From Fluviirhizobium alvei (GTDB taxonomy: Bacteria > Pseudomonadota > Alphaproteobacteria > Rhizobiales > Rhizobiaceae): a stretch of DNA of 64,000 bases. The stretch spans positions 372,001 through 436,000 of the forward strand of contig NZ_JAUOZU010000006.1 in the NCBI RefSeq assembly GCF_030551875.1, written 5' to 3'. The notes beneath the pieces were generated by a model that ran no database searches, was not told the DNA's origin, and saw only the letters and a list, made by a program, of their open reading frames with translations. The position numbers were made by a program, and so were the translations under genes. Shown piece after piece: positions 56,233 through 63,370 of the stretch (position 1 is its first letter; each line of letters begins with the position of its first letter).

Positions 56233-57423
56233 TCACTTCAGCAATGACAGGGCCGCATCGGCTAGTTCGCCGCCGTCATCGCCTCGCGGGAATAGGTGCC
56301 CATAGGTATCGAAGGTCATCGTGATTGAGGCATGACCTAAGCGCTCCTGGACCATTTTCGGGGGGAGACCAAGGCCGCCATCTTCTTTTCGATTGATGCA
56401 CCAGGAGGCGTAAAAGTGCCGAAGGCTATGCAGTCCGGTATATTTTGCTTTCAGGACTGGATTGCCATCGGAATCAATTTCGCTGGTTTTGATCGTGACG
56501 CCGGCTGCGATCATGGCAGGGATAAGGCCCTTGTCGATGATATTGGTATGGGATCTAGGCTCGCCGTCAGGATTGGCAAAGACAAGCGCCGAATCGCTCG
56601 ATTTCAGTTTCAGTTCCTTCAGGGCGTTGATCACCACGGTCGGCACAGGGATTGTCCGGACACCAGCGCTCGATTTCGGCGGACCGATCTCACCGAACTG
56701 ATCGGCGCGCTGCGCAACTCGGATCTCTTCGTGTTTGAAATTCACGTCCTGCCATCGCAGCCCGCGCAATTCGGACGATCTCATGCCGGTGAAGACCGCA
56801 GTGATCACAAGCGGCCGCCAATGAGGCGACAGGGCGCCCAGGAGCGCTTTGACCTCTTCTCGCGTTGGAATGTCCACTCCGACCTCCAGTCGCTTCCTGA
56901 GGCGGTTTTCCTGCCGTTTCTCGCGGCCGTTGCGGGATCCCTTGATGTCTCGGACCGGATTGCGCATCGCAAGGCCGCGCTCATTGGCATCCGCAAGGAT
57001 CGAACCAAGGGAGGTCAGCACCTTTTTCGTCATCGCCGCAGATCGGCCACCGGCACGAAGCTTGTCTTCAAAGTCGCGAATCACCGGCACTGTAAGCTTT
57101 GAAAGCAGGGTCGGGCCGATCAGCGGTACGATATGGTTTGCCAGGTGGCTCTTGCGTTGATTGATCGTCGATCGCTCGAGGCCGGCAGTCTCGCCGGAAG
57201 CTATCCAGAGGGCGCCGGCTTTCGCAACTGTAACCGACGCGCTGTCGGCAACGTGGACGCCTTCCCGAACCTCTACCGCGGCCGTCGCCGCGAACTGGTC
57301 GGCCTCTTTCTTCTTCGCGAAGGTTTTCAGCCTGCGCTTGCCCGCCATGTCCGTATAGTCGACCACCCAAGCGCTCTTTTGGTCGCCCGCCGGCGTGGTC
57401 CAGGTGCGTTTACGAACAGACAT
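56233..57423 (-). CDS. Tyrosine-type site-specific integrase
   Basis: A 396-residue phage/island integrase. The N-terminal arm-binding/AP2-like part reads KRTWTTPAGDQKSAWVVDYTDMAGKRRLKTF, then the core-binding SAM-like domain (about 70-165). The catalytic domain contains the arginine in FTGMRSSELRGLRW, HxLRH in LHSLRHFYASW and the tyrosine in TFDTYGHLF. All catalytic residues are present, so the enzyme is probably active. Its 3' end faces tRNA-Cys 220 bases away, the usual arrangement when the tRNA is the target. Confidence 0.93.
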   Translation of the reverse strand: MSVRKRTWTTPAGDQKSAWVVDYTDMAGKRRLKTFAKKKEADQFAATAAVEVREGVHVADSASVTVAKAGALWIASGETAGLERSTINQRKSHLANHIVPLIGPTLLSKLTVPVIRDFEDKLRAGGRSAAMTKKVLTSLGSILADANERGLAMRNPVRDIKGSRNGREKRQENRLRKRLEVGVDIPTREEVKALLGALSPHWRPLVITAVFTGMRSSELRGLRWQDVNFKHEEIRVAQRADQFGEIGPPKSSAGVRTIPVPTVVINALKELKLKSSDSALVFANPDGEPRSHTNIIDKGLIPAMIAAGVTIKTSEIDSDGNPVLKAKYTGLHSLRHFYASWCINRKEDGGLGLPPKMVQERLGHASITMTFDTYGHLFPRGDDGGELADAALSLLK

Positions 57424-57431
57424 TCAACGCC

Positions 57432-57698
57432 TCAATCGTGATTGTATGGGTCGCGGCCCTGATAAACAGCCCACAGCACATCAAGTTTGGATGCCAACTT
57501 CTCCACCTGCTCGTTGAGATCGCCAATCATATCGTACACCGATGAATCGTACTGATCTTCTTCAGCGAGTGTGCGTTCGATCCTCGTCAAGATCTCTGCA
57601 TTCAGCGACCGGCCGTTCGATCCGGCTTTCTCGGAAAGTTTATCACGCAAAGACGCGGGTAGCCTGAGCGTAAGTCTGATTTCATTTTCGTCTACCAA
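57432..57698 (-). CDS. Arc-family ribbon-helix-helix DNA-binding protein
   Basis: An 88-residue protein. The strand EIRLTLRLP, helix ASLRDKLSEKAGSNG and helix RSLNAEILTRIERTL form an Arc/Mnt-type ribbon-helix-helix. A leucine-rich C-terminal helix (DMIGDLNEQVEKLASKLDVL) may make tetramers. It lies eight bases before the integrase gene on the same strand. The palindrome 21 bases upstream of its start is a likely autoregulatory operator. It probably controls integrase and/or the divergent operon. Confidence 0.85.
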   Translation of the reverse strand: MVDENEIRLTLRLPASLRDKLSEKAGSNGRSLNAEILTRIERTLAEEDQYDSSVYDMIGDLNEQVEKLASKLDVLWAVYQGRDPYNHD

Positions 57699-57718
57699 CC
57701 GAAAACCTCCGAAATGTC

Positions 57719-57732
57719 ATTTGACGTCAAAT
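57719..57732. promoter_or_regulatory. Perfect 14-bp palindrome ATTTGACGTCAAAT (operator candidate)
   Basis: ATTTGACGTCAAAT lies between the Arc-like gene and the divergent excisionase-like gene, in the promoter region of the first. It is the right size for a ribbon-helix-helix dimer-of-dimers site. Confidence 0.5.
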
Positions 57733-57754
57733 ATCACCAAACCGACACCATGTC

Positions 57755-57787
57755 TTGACAAAAAATTCCAATTGCACCATTGTGGTG
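57755..57787 (+). promoter_or_regulatory. Rightward promoter with overlapping CACCA-TTG-TGGTG palindrome
   Basis: TTGACA (57755-57760) is a consensus -35. The -10 region expected 17 bases on (57778-57783, CATTGT) lies within the 13-base palindrome CACCATTGTGGTG (57775-57787). GACACCA and TGGTGTC-type words repeat nearby. A repressor bound here would block the rightward operon. Confidence 0.4.
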
Positions 57788-57811
57788 TCTAAATGGTGAC
57801 AGAAGGTAAAA

Positions 57812-58036
57812 ATGTCGAATAAATTGGAAGACGGCGATTGCTCGGCTATCGAGCCACTTGATGTACAATGGGGTATCGCCAGTTTGGCCAAATACATCCG
57901 GCGCACGCAGCGCCAGACGTATCATTTGGTCACCACGGGCCAGGTCCCGGCAAATCTAGTCGGCGGCAGGTGGACTTGGAGCCCTCGTCAAGTACGTGCA
58001 GCTCTGGTTCCAGAGCGCAGTGGTGACGCAGCATGA
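57812..58036 (+). CDS. Excisionase/AlpA-like helix-turn-helix protein
   Basis: A 74-residue protein. WGIASLAKYIRRTQRQTYHLVTTGQVPANLVGGRWTWSPRQVRAAL has the winged-helix layout of MerR/Xis/AlpA-type small DNA-binding proteins. These regulate integrase or direct excision. AGAAGG precedes the ATG. It heads the rightward operon; the next gene overlaps by ATGA. No residue distinguishes excisionase from a pure activator. Confidence 0.65.
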   Translation: MSNKLEDGDCSAIEPLDVQWGIASLAKYIRRTQRQTYHLVTTGQVPANLVGGRWTWSPRQVRAALVPERSGDAA

Positions 58037-58230
58037 CCCGTCCATTCACCACCGATCACGAGCGCAGCGCGGCCGTCGAACTGGCCGCCCAGTGGCTCGC
58101 CGACCAGGCCGGCGGCATCGTTCGGCCAATTCCTGCGCTCCAAGAGCGGTTTGGACTCTCGGCTCTTCAGGCAACGGAAGCTTGCGCGATGGCCGCGAGA
58201 ATGCGGACCTACCGGAGTGCCCACGGATGA
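58033..58230 (+). CDS. Small element protein of unknown function, 65 residues
   Basis: MTRPFTTDHERSAAVELAAQ, then WLADQAGGIVRPIPALQERF and GLSALQATEACAMAARMRTY. It is predicted all-helical, with an ALQERFGLSALQATEA segment that looks like a helix-turn-helix. ATGA overlap with both neighbours shows that it belongs to a coupled operon. No named family recognised. Confidence 0.6.
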   Translation: MTRPFTTDHERSAAVELAAQWLADQAGGIVRPIPALQERFGLSALQATEACAMAARMRTYRSAHG

Positions 58231-58718
58231 GCACGCGATCAGGTTTGGCAGCTTCGGCAGAGGCGCAGGACTTCGTATTCTCGACGCGCCCGAGGCGACT
58301 TGAATTGACCGCTTCTCGACCCTTGCGTTGGCCTTCCAAGGCTGACATCGCTAACGGCTACGTCAACCTTTGGATTAGACTGGCGGGTAATGCGTTAGCC
58401 GACATGCGGCTTTCGAAAGCGACCATGAAGGCGATCGGCTCCCATGTTTCTCGTCGTGACGGAGCTCTTCGACTTACAGACAAAGCTCTTTCTGTTCGCT
58501 CAGCGCGGTCACTCGCATCAACGAAACGAGACATCCAGCGGCTCAGGCGGCTGGGGTTCCTCATCGTCAGTTACGAAGCAGGCGATGGGCGCCAAGAGCG
58601 AATTCGGCTCCTCCATTTGGCCATTCCGGACGAACTGAGGTCGTCTCAACGTATCCCCCCTGAAAAAGGCGGGGAGGTCGTCTCAACGTATCCCACATAC
58701 GTTGATCCTCTTGACTAA
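58227..58718 (+). CDS. Winged-helix-like element protein (possible replication or regulatory protein)
   Basis: A 163-residue basic protein. The middle reads WPSKADIANGYVNLWIRLAGNALADMRLSKATMKAIGSHV, followed by SLASTKRDIQRLRRLGFLIVSYEAGDGRQERIRLL, a good winged-helix (helix-turn-helix plus wing). Two copies of a 21-base repeat and an inverted repeat lie in its last 85 bases, as DNA repeats in different reading frames. That position suggests a DNA-binding or replication-initiation role. The ATG overlaps the previous stop. Confidence 0.6.
   Translation: MSTRSGLAASAEAQDFVFSTRPRRLELTASRPLRWPSKADIANGYVNLWIRLAGNALADMRLSKATMKAIGSHVSRRDGALRLTDKALSVRSARSLASTKRDIQRLRRLGFLIVSYEAGDGRQERIRLLHLAIPDELRSSQRIPPEKGGEVVSTYPTYVDPLD
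58637..58704. repeat. Direct repeats plus inverted repeat inside the winged-helix gene
   Basis: A 21-base sequence (GAGGTCGTCTCAACGTATCCC) occurs at 58637-58657 and again at 58674-58694, 37 bases apart and thus in different reading frames. The second copy runs into CAACGTAT-CCCAC-ATACGTTG (58684-58704), a perfect 8-bp inverted repeat. Iteron or operator candidate. Confidence 0.6.
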
Positions 58719-58732
58719 GGGAGAATGCCGCA

Positions 58733-59200
58733 ATGTCTGAGCAACTCTCACTGTTGGACTGGAGACCGCCGGCTGAGATCCTGCCTTTCCCCTTGCACCG
58801 TTCTCATGGCGCCACGGCAGGGGTCGCAAGGTCTATCGTCTCTCTCGACGTTCCGAAACGAACTGGTCGCCTCAATACCCTGCGCTCGCAGATCCGGAAG
58901 CGGCTCACTCCGCTGGTTGGAACCGATCGTGCCGACGAGGCCGCAGACGAATACCTTCGTATGATCCGCGCCCATTTCAATTATCCCCCCCTTCGTAAGC
59001 AGAGAAAAACCGCTGCGGTGATTTTGTCGATGAAAGGTCAGCGGCTCGAAAACCTTGAGCGGGGTGGTTGCGGCGGCGAAGCCGACGCTGAGCGGGGTCA
59101 AGGGGGTCACCCCCTTGGAGGGGTTTGGGGGCGCAGCCCCCATCCTGAACCATCTGAGTATGACGCTGCGCGCGTGCGCGACGGAGATGACGCGGCATGA
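58733..59200 (+). CDS. DUF6074-like protein with atypical C-terminus
   Basis: 155 residues. The first ~95 (MSEQLSLLDWRPPAEILPFP, HRSHGATAGVARSIVSLDVP, DEAADEYLRMIRAHFN) resemble the rhizobial DUF6074 proteins that begin QLSLLDWxPPAEILPFP. From about residue 105 the sequence becomes Gly/Asp-rich and is encoded by a G/C-run palindromic element (59058-59142). The original C-terminus may have been replaced by repeat insertion. The stop still overlaps the next start (ATGA). Confidence 0.65.
   Translation: MSEQLSLLDWRPPAEILPFPLHRSHGATAGVARSIVSLDVPKRTGRLNTLRSQIRKRLTPLVGTDRADEAADEYLRMIRAHFNYPPLRKQRKTAAVILSMKGQRLENLERGGCGGEADAERGQGGHPLGGVWGRSPHPEPSEYDAARVRDGDDAA
59058..59142. repeat. G/C-run palindromic repeat element inside a CDS
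   Basis: It contains GGGGG-TCA-CCCCC (59102-59114) and TGGGGGC-GCA-GCCCCCA (59126-59142), plus GAGCGGGGTCAAGGGGG-like words. It looks like a mobile palindromic unit inserted near the end of the DUF6074-like gene. Confidence 0.5.
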
Positions 59201-59568
59201 ACCGCCACGATACACCAGCCCAGGCGGTCGCAAGCTACAAGCTCGATTTGCCAGCAACGCGCCGGCGGCATTCCGATGATGTGAAATACATCGTCGCTGT
59301 GATGTGGACGGCCGGCTACTCCGCAGGCACGATCGGCCGCATGCTCGGCATGTCGTCGAAGAGAGCTTTGAACCTGGCTCAGAAGCAGAACCTTATCGAT
59401 CGCGCCACCGCGTCCGACGAGGATAGGCAAAAACTGCTGAACGACCTCCAAGCGATCCGATGCGAAGACGGCGCGCCGTTGGATGGCGGCCGGCTTGATA
59501 AATTCGATTGGAAGGTCATCGCGCTCGAGGGCCGTAAGGTCCGCAAGGGTGAGGGTGGTCGCCAATGA
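59197..59568 (+). CDS. Helix-turn-helix element protein, 123 residues
   Basis: The middle reads RHSDDVKYIVAVMWTAGYSAGTIGRMLGMSSKRALNLAQKQNLIDR, a GcrA-like or sigma-70 region-4-like helix-turn-helix (W-x-x-G-x-S-A-x-x-I-G-x-x-L). The C-terminal half is polar and ends KVRKGEGGRQ. GcrA-type factors recognise methylated GANTC sites in alphaproteobacteria; I can only say that the helix-turn-helix has that flavour. ATGA overlaps on both sides. Confidence 0.6.
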   Translation: MNRHDTPAQAVASYKLDLPATRRRHSDDVKYIVAVMWTAGYSAGTIGRMLGMSSKRALNLAQKQNLIDRATASDEDRQKLLNDLQAIRCEDGAPLDGGRLDKFDWKVIALEGRKVRKGEGGRQ

Positions 59569-59888
59569 GTGACAAACTTTTTCAAGCCGATGATTTGCCA
59601 GCAAGGCAGCGGCGGCGCCCGAGAACCGTCCTTATGAGGCAAACTGACGTGATTGTCTTGAAAGAGCTCATGTACCGCACCGGGTATTCGGACAAGATGC
59701 TCCGCGATGTATGCCGAAAATTTGGGATCGCTCGCCAGATCCGCCCGAATTCGCCGCTCGAGATATCTTGGCCTGCCTGGCTGATGCTCCAACATGGTGA
59801 CCACGACGCCCTCGAAATGTTGCGGGAAGGACGGCGCGATGATCCGTATCTTGAGCGCTATTTTCGAGAAGCTGGCGTTCCCGTTTGA
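59565..59888 (+). CDS. Element protein of unknown function, 107 residues
   Basis: MSDKLFQADDLPARQRRRPR opens a basic N-terminus. The segment VIVLKELMYRTGYSDKMLRDVCRKFGIARQIRPNSPLEISWPAWLMLQHG looks like a helix-turn-helix followed by a wing, so DNA binding is possible. ATGA overlap with the previous gene. No family recognised. Confidence 0.6.
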   Translation: MSDKLFQADDLPARQRRRPRTVLMRQTDVIVLKELMYRTGYSDKMLRDVCRKFGIARQIRPNSPLEISWPAWLMLQHGDHDALEMLREGRRDDPYLERYFREAGVPV

Positions 59889-59967
59889 TCGGTAACGCGT
59901 TCCATCCCGTGTCAATCCACAAGCCGCGGCGAGTGTGAGATTCTGCCTTCAGAAATTGGAGGCAGAA

Positions 59968-60189
59968 ATGTCCAGTGCCAACCCAAAGAACTCCGAAAGA
60001 GTACCGGTGAGCCTGCCAGGTGCCCGGGTAACGGTCGATTTCCGCGACGCCCTTTTCGATGCCGCCAACAAAGCGGGCGTCAGCCCGAACGAATTCGTCT
60101 TGCGCGCGGCGGCCGAAAAACTGACTTCGCGCGGACAATCGCTCCCCGGAATATTCGAGGTAGGAGATATCGACGAGGTGCGCATCTGA
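59968..60189 (+). CDS. Ribbon-helix-helix-like small protein A of a tandem pair
   Basis: A 73-residue protein. The strand RVTVDF and helices DALFDAANKAGV and SPNEFVLRAAAEKL follow the ribbon-helix-helix pattern; the C-terminus LPGIFEVGDIDEVRI is shared with the next gene. GGAGG lies six bases before the ATG; the longer in-frame start at 59935 has none. The end overlaps the next start (TGATG). Confidence 0.65.
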   Translation: MSSANPKNSERVPVSLPGARVTVDFRDALFDAANKAGVSPNEFVLRAAAEKLTSRGQSLPGIFEVGDIDEVRI

Positions 60190-60428
60190 TGCCGAGATTT
60201 GGCGCCTATCATCGTTCGCAGGCAACACGAGCTGACCGCGTACCGTTCGCCGGGACAGACACCCGGATCTTGTCTGACTTCAGTGAAGCGTTGCACCAGG
60301 AAGCCAGCAGGCTGGGAATGAGCTCCGTCGAATACGCCTTATTGGCCGCCAGTGAAAAGATGCAGCGTGCCGGACGAAAACTCTCAGGGCTTTTCGAAAT
60401 CGATGATCTTTCGGGCGAGGGTATCTGA
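60189..60428 (+). CDS. Ribbon-helix-helix-like small protein B of a tandem pair
   Basis: A 79-residue paralogue of the preceding gene. RILSDFSEALHQEASRLGMSSVEYALLAASEKMQRAGRKLSGLFEIDD aligns with RVTVDFRDALFDAANKAGVSPNEFVLRAAAEKLTSRGQSLPGIFEVGD over the whole domain. The DF-AL-A-G-S-E-L-AA-EK-G-L-G-FE-D positions are conserved. Both genes are translated in a coupled way and may form a heterodimer. Confidence 0.65.
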   Translation: MPRFGAYHRSQATRADRVPFAGTDTRILSDFSEALHQEASRLGMSSVEYALLAASEKMQRAGRKLSGLFEIDDLSGEGI

Positions 60429-60736
60429 TGTTCCGCCGCCGTCCGCGCGCCACAGTCGCCCATGTTGACGCTGCTTTCGAGGCTGCCGAAGCGAACGCCC
60501 GCGCCGCCGGCCGGGAGCGCGCTGCGGCTCTTATTCGCCTGTATCGGGCAGGAGAGATCGACGAGGCCGGTATTGAGGCGATAGCCGAGCAGATGCTTGA
60601 AGACGTTGCCGCAGAAGCGGTCGGTGTGCCGAAAGCGATGCTCAAGCAGATCCTGACCACGATGCACCGCGCAATTGCAGCCGACCTGGCAACGGCCGGG
60701 ATCACCATCGCCGAACTCAGGCAGAAGGGAATTTGA
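60428..60736 (+). CDS. Helical element protein of unknown function, 102 residues
   Basis: An alanine-rich, almost entirely helical protein (AAFEAAEANARAAGRERAAALIRLYRAGEIDEAGIEAIAEQML) with a basic start (MFRRRPR). No family recognised. It starts on the overlapped stop (TGATG) of the preceding gene and lies just before the 84-residue protein. Confidence 0.55.
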   Translation: MFRRRPRATVAHVDAAFEAAEANARAAGRERAAALIRLYRAGEIDEAGIEAIAEQMLEDVAAEAVGVPKAMLKQILTTMHRAIAADLATAGITIAELRQKGI

Positions 60737-60737
60737 A

Positions 60738-60992
60738 ATGTCCACCCAACTTCATCGTACCCAGGCCATTTTTGCCGCCGAACATGCGGATCTGTTTCCA
60801 ACGCTCGCCAAGCTGTTGGCGTTCGAAACCTCGCACGATGTCGAAACCTGCAAAGGCATCTTCGCTGCGGCCAAGGAGTCGCGCGACCAGTACATTTCCC
60901 AGCACCCGGAGCTTGCCAACCGCGAAAGCGAACGAACGGCAAAGGCCGGCTGGGACAAGGTTATGGCCGACATCAACGCCCGCATTCATTGA
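60738..60992 (+). CDS. 84-residue protein related to the tail of the adjacent S49 peptidase
   Basis: Residues 10-52 (AIFAAEHADLFPTLAKLLAF followed by ETSHDVETCKGIFAAAKESRD) align with residues about 308-350 of the S49 peptidase encoded ten bases downstream. The shared positions are PTLA-x-x-LAF, ETC, I-x-AA and a later D. AAGGGAATTTGAA precedes the ATG. It looks like a free copy of that domain, perhaps a scaffold or adaptor. The longer in-frame start at 60675 is inside the previous gene. Confidence 0.65.
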   Translation: MSTQLHRTQAIFAAEHADLFPTLAKLLAFETSHDVETCKGIFAAAKESRDQYISQHPELANRESERTAKAGWDKVMADINARIH

Positions 60993-61002
60993 GGTCAACC
61001 CA

Positions 61003-62238
61003 ATGCGCCTTCTCGATTACGCCAGCAGCGCGGCATGGGCTCTTCTGCCAGAGAGGGCCGACGAGCTCGTTTCCATTGCCGACCGAGCCCACCAGACGAG
61101 CCCAGAAATTCTCGAAGCTTATCGGGCCCAGGGTCTTGAGCGCGCCGAGCGGGCGCGGATCCGTGGCGATGTCGCACTGATCAACGTGGAAGGCCCGCTC
61201 TTCAAGAAGGCCAATCTATTCGTCGAGTTCAGCGGCGCCACGTCCTACCAGATCCTTCGCAGAGATCTTCAAGCGGCGCTCGACGATCAGCGGGTGGGCT
61301 CAATCCTCCTGATCATTGATAGCCCAGGCGGCGAGGCCAATGGTTGCGACGAACTGGCATCGGCGATCTATGCGGCCCGTGCCGTGAAGCCGGTAACCGC
61401 CTATGTGTCCGGTATGGCTGCGTCCGGCGGATACTGGATTGCATCCGCCGCCAGCCGGATCATAATTTCTGAAGCGGCTATGCTGGGCTCGATCGGTGTC
61501 GTTGTCGGCATGAAAGACGCCCGGAAGGCCGAAGAATGGCGGGGAGTGAAGACGCATGAGTTCGTTTCTTCGCAGTCGCCTGGTAAGCGACCGGACCCTG
61601 ATACCCCGGAGGGTCAGGGCAGAATGCAACAGATGGTCGATGATCTTGCTTCTGTGTTCATCGATGCGGTCGCACGTCACCGCGGCGTGACCTCTGAGAC
61701 CGTGGTCAAGAAGTTCGGCGCCGGTGGCATCCTGATCGGCAAAGCGGCGGTGAGGGCAGGCATGGCCGACGAAGTCGGCCAGCTTGAAGCGACGATTGCC
61801 GCCATGCAGGGGCCGGCAGGCCGAAGGCGCGCAGAACAACCTTCGCGCTCGGTTGCCGTTGCCGCAGCGTCAACGGTCTATCCCAAGGTGGAAGCCGACC
61901 TGGACGCCGCCGGCCGAATTCAAGCTATTCTCGAAAGCGAGAACGGCAAGCTCATGCCAACACTCGCTAATCACCTGGCTTTCAAGTCGAGCGAGAGCCT
62001 GGAGACTTGTGTCAGCATCCTTGCAGCCGCGCGCATTTCCTATGATCGAGCCCTGATCGAAAGCGCGCCATCACCGGAGACGGTAACCGCCGACTATTTC
62101 AACAGAAAGGCCAAGGCGGGTGCCATTGCCATTGGAGGTGGCATGCCACAGCCCTCGAGTTTGTCCGTTGCCGAGACCTGGAAAACCGCCATGGAGCGGG
62201 CAAACGCCCGTTTCGAAACCTCGAAAATCAAAATCTGA
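61003..62238 (+). CDS. S49-family serine peptidase (phage protein-C/SppA36-like) with C-terminal tail domain
   Basis: A 411-residue peptidase. The Ser-Lys dyad region reads YVSGMAASGGYWIAS, with nucleophile Ser141. Lys195 in SQSPGKRPDP is the probable general base, and IDSPGGEANG near 105-114 forms the oxyanion loop. There is no signal peptide or membrane helix, unlike host SppA, so it belongs to the phage-capsid-protease/protein-C group. After about residue 270 comes a tail whose 305-352 segment matches the preceding 84-residue protein; it may serve as scaffold. GAGG precedes the ATG at 61003. No portal or terminase gene is upstream, where phages usually have them. Confidence 0.85.
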   Translation: MRLLDYASSAAWALLPERADELVSIADRAHQTSPEILEAYRAQGLERAERARIRGDVALINVEGPLFKKANLFVEFSGATSYQILRRDLQAALDDQRVGSILLIIDSPGGEANGCDELASAIYAARAVKPVTAYVSGMAASGGYWIASAASRIIISEAAMLGSIGVVVGMKDARKAEEWRGVKTHEFVSSQSPGKRPDPDTPEGQGRMQQMVDDLASVFIDAVARHRGVTSETVVKKFGAGGILIGKAAVRAGMADEVGQLEATIAAMQGPAGRRRAEQPSRSVAVAAASTVYPKVEADLDAAGRIQAILESENGKLMPTLANHLAFKSSESLETCVSILAAARISYDRALIESAPSPETVTADYFNRKAKAGAIAIGGGMPQPSSLSVAETWKTAMERANARFETSKIKI

Positions 62239-62257
62239 TCCACGCCAGGAGGCGCAC

Positions 62258-63370
62258 GTGAAAGCTCCATCCAAAAAATCTCTTGCCGGTGACATCGAAG
62301 AAGAAGTCTCCATTTTGCGTGACCGCCTGGTTGATCAAGAGCGCCGGCATGCTGCTGCACTCGAGGCGCTCGAGAGCGGCCGGCAGGCCCGCCGCGCGGT
62401 CCTGACCAAAAACCCGAGCGCGATCGAGGCGGCAACCGCCAAGGTTCGAGCGCTGCAGCTTGATGCAGAAGACGCCGGCAGCCTCGCACAAGACTACCGC
62501 GACGAGCTCGAGGCTGCAGAACTCCGCCTTGCCGAAGCTGCAGGCATCGAGAAGCGGACGACAACGGCGGCGACATTCCATTCAATCGCCGAGGTCGCGG
62601 AAGCCCACGCCACTGCGATTGCAGACGCTATCGCCGGCCTGATGGCTGTCCGGAAATCTCTCCTCGCCGCGATCCCGGCAGACGCCGGCCTTCTCCCTGG
62701 TTACCATTCGCACCGGCCAGATAATCGAAAGGGCGACTCCAGAGCGCCTCTGTCGGGTCGCGAACTGGTTGATGCGGTCATTGCCGAAGGTCTTTACCAC
62801 TTCGCCCCCGAGATGTTCGACGAAGAGAGTGGCGGTTTTGGTCGACGTTACGCGCTGGCCAAGCTGATGGATCTGAATAGCGTCATGCCTTGCTATGTCG
62901 GCCCCGTGGCGCCAGGTTTAGCCCCCGCCGAGGCATTGAAGGTGCTACTGATCAAGCCGGCCAAGGAGCGCGCGCGCCAGATCCTCGCCGGCGAGGTTGA
63001 GGCAATTGCTGGGCAGATCATTCGGATCGATCAGGCAAGGCCGCAAGATCGCGCCAGGCTGCAGATCGTGGCAACCAAGCCCCTGAAGTTTGTCACACCT
63101 GAGCGAGACGGCTTCCGTATCTGCGAAATTGAGGAAGGCGAGCAGGCGGCGATTATCGAGCCGATTGCCCGGCTGGCGATTGCCAAGCGAGCCGCCATCG
63201 AAGTCAATACGCCGGCGGGTCAGCTTTTTCTGAAAAAGCTCGAGAAGCGGAAAGAGCTGGGCCAAGAGCAACCGCCTGCTGATGTTGTCGATCTGGGCGA
63301 TCCCATGGGCGCCATGGATCCGGCGAACGACGACGAGATTGCCGAGGAAGTGACGAGGGCAATCGGATGA
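62258..63370 (+). CDS. Element protein of unknown function, 370 residues
   Basis: It starts with GTG after CCAGGAGGCGCAC. Residues about 10-130 are predicted coiled coil (EEVSILRDRLVDQERRHAAALEALESG, AAELRLAEAAGIEK-type heptads). The middle contains GRELVDAVIAEGLYHFAPEMFDEESGGFGRRYALAKLMDLNSV, without a recognisable motif; the rest is mixed alpha/beta. No family recognised. A longer in-frame ATG frame begins inside the peptidase gene and is unlikely to be used. The end overlaps the next gene by ATGA. Confidence 0.6.
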   Translation: MKAPSKKSLAGDIEEEVSILRDRLVDQERRHAAALEALESGRQARRAVLTKNPSAIEAATAKVRALQLDAEDAGSLAQDYRDELEAAELRLAEAAGIEKRTTTAATFHSIAEVAEAHATAIADAIAGLMAVRKSLLAAIPADAGLLPGYHSHRPDNRKGDSRAPLSGRELVDAVIAEGLYHFAPEMFDEESGGFGRRYALAKLMDLNSVMPCYVGPVAPGLAPAEALKVLLIKPAKERARQILAGEVEAIAGQIIRIDQARPQDRARLQIVATKPLKFVTPERDGFRICEIEEGEQAAIIEPIARLAIAKRAAIEVNTPAGQLFLKKLEKRKELGQEQPPADVVDLGDPMGAMDPANDDEIAEEVTRAIG

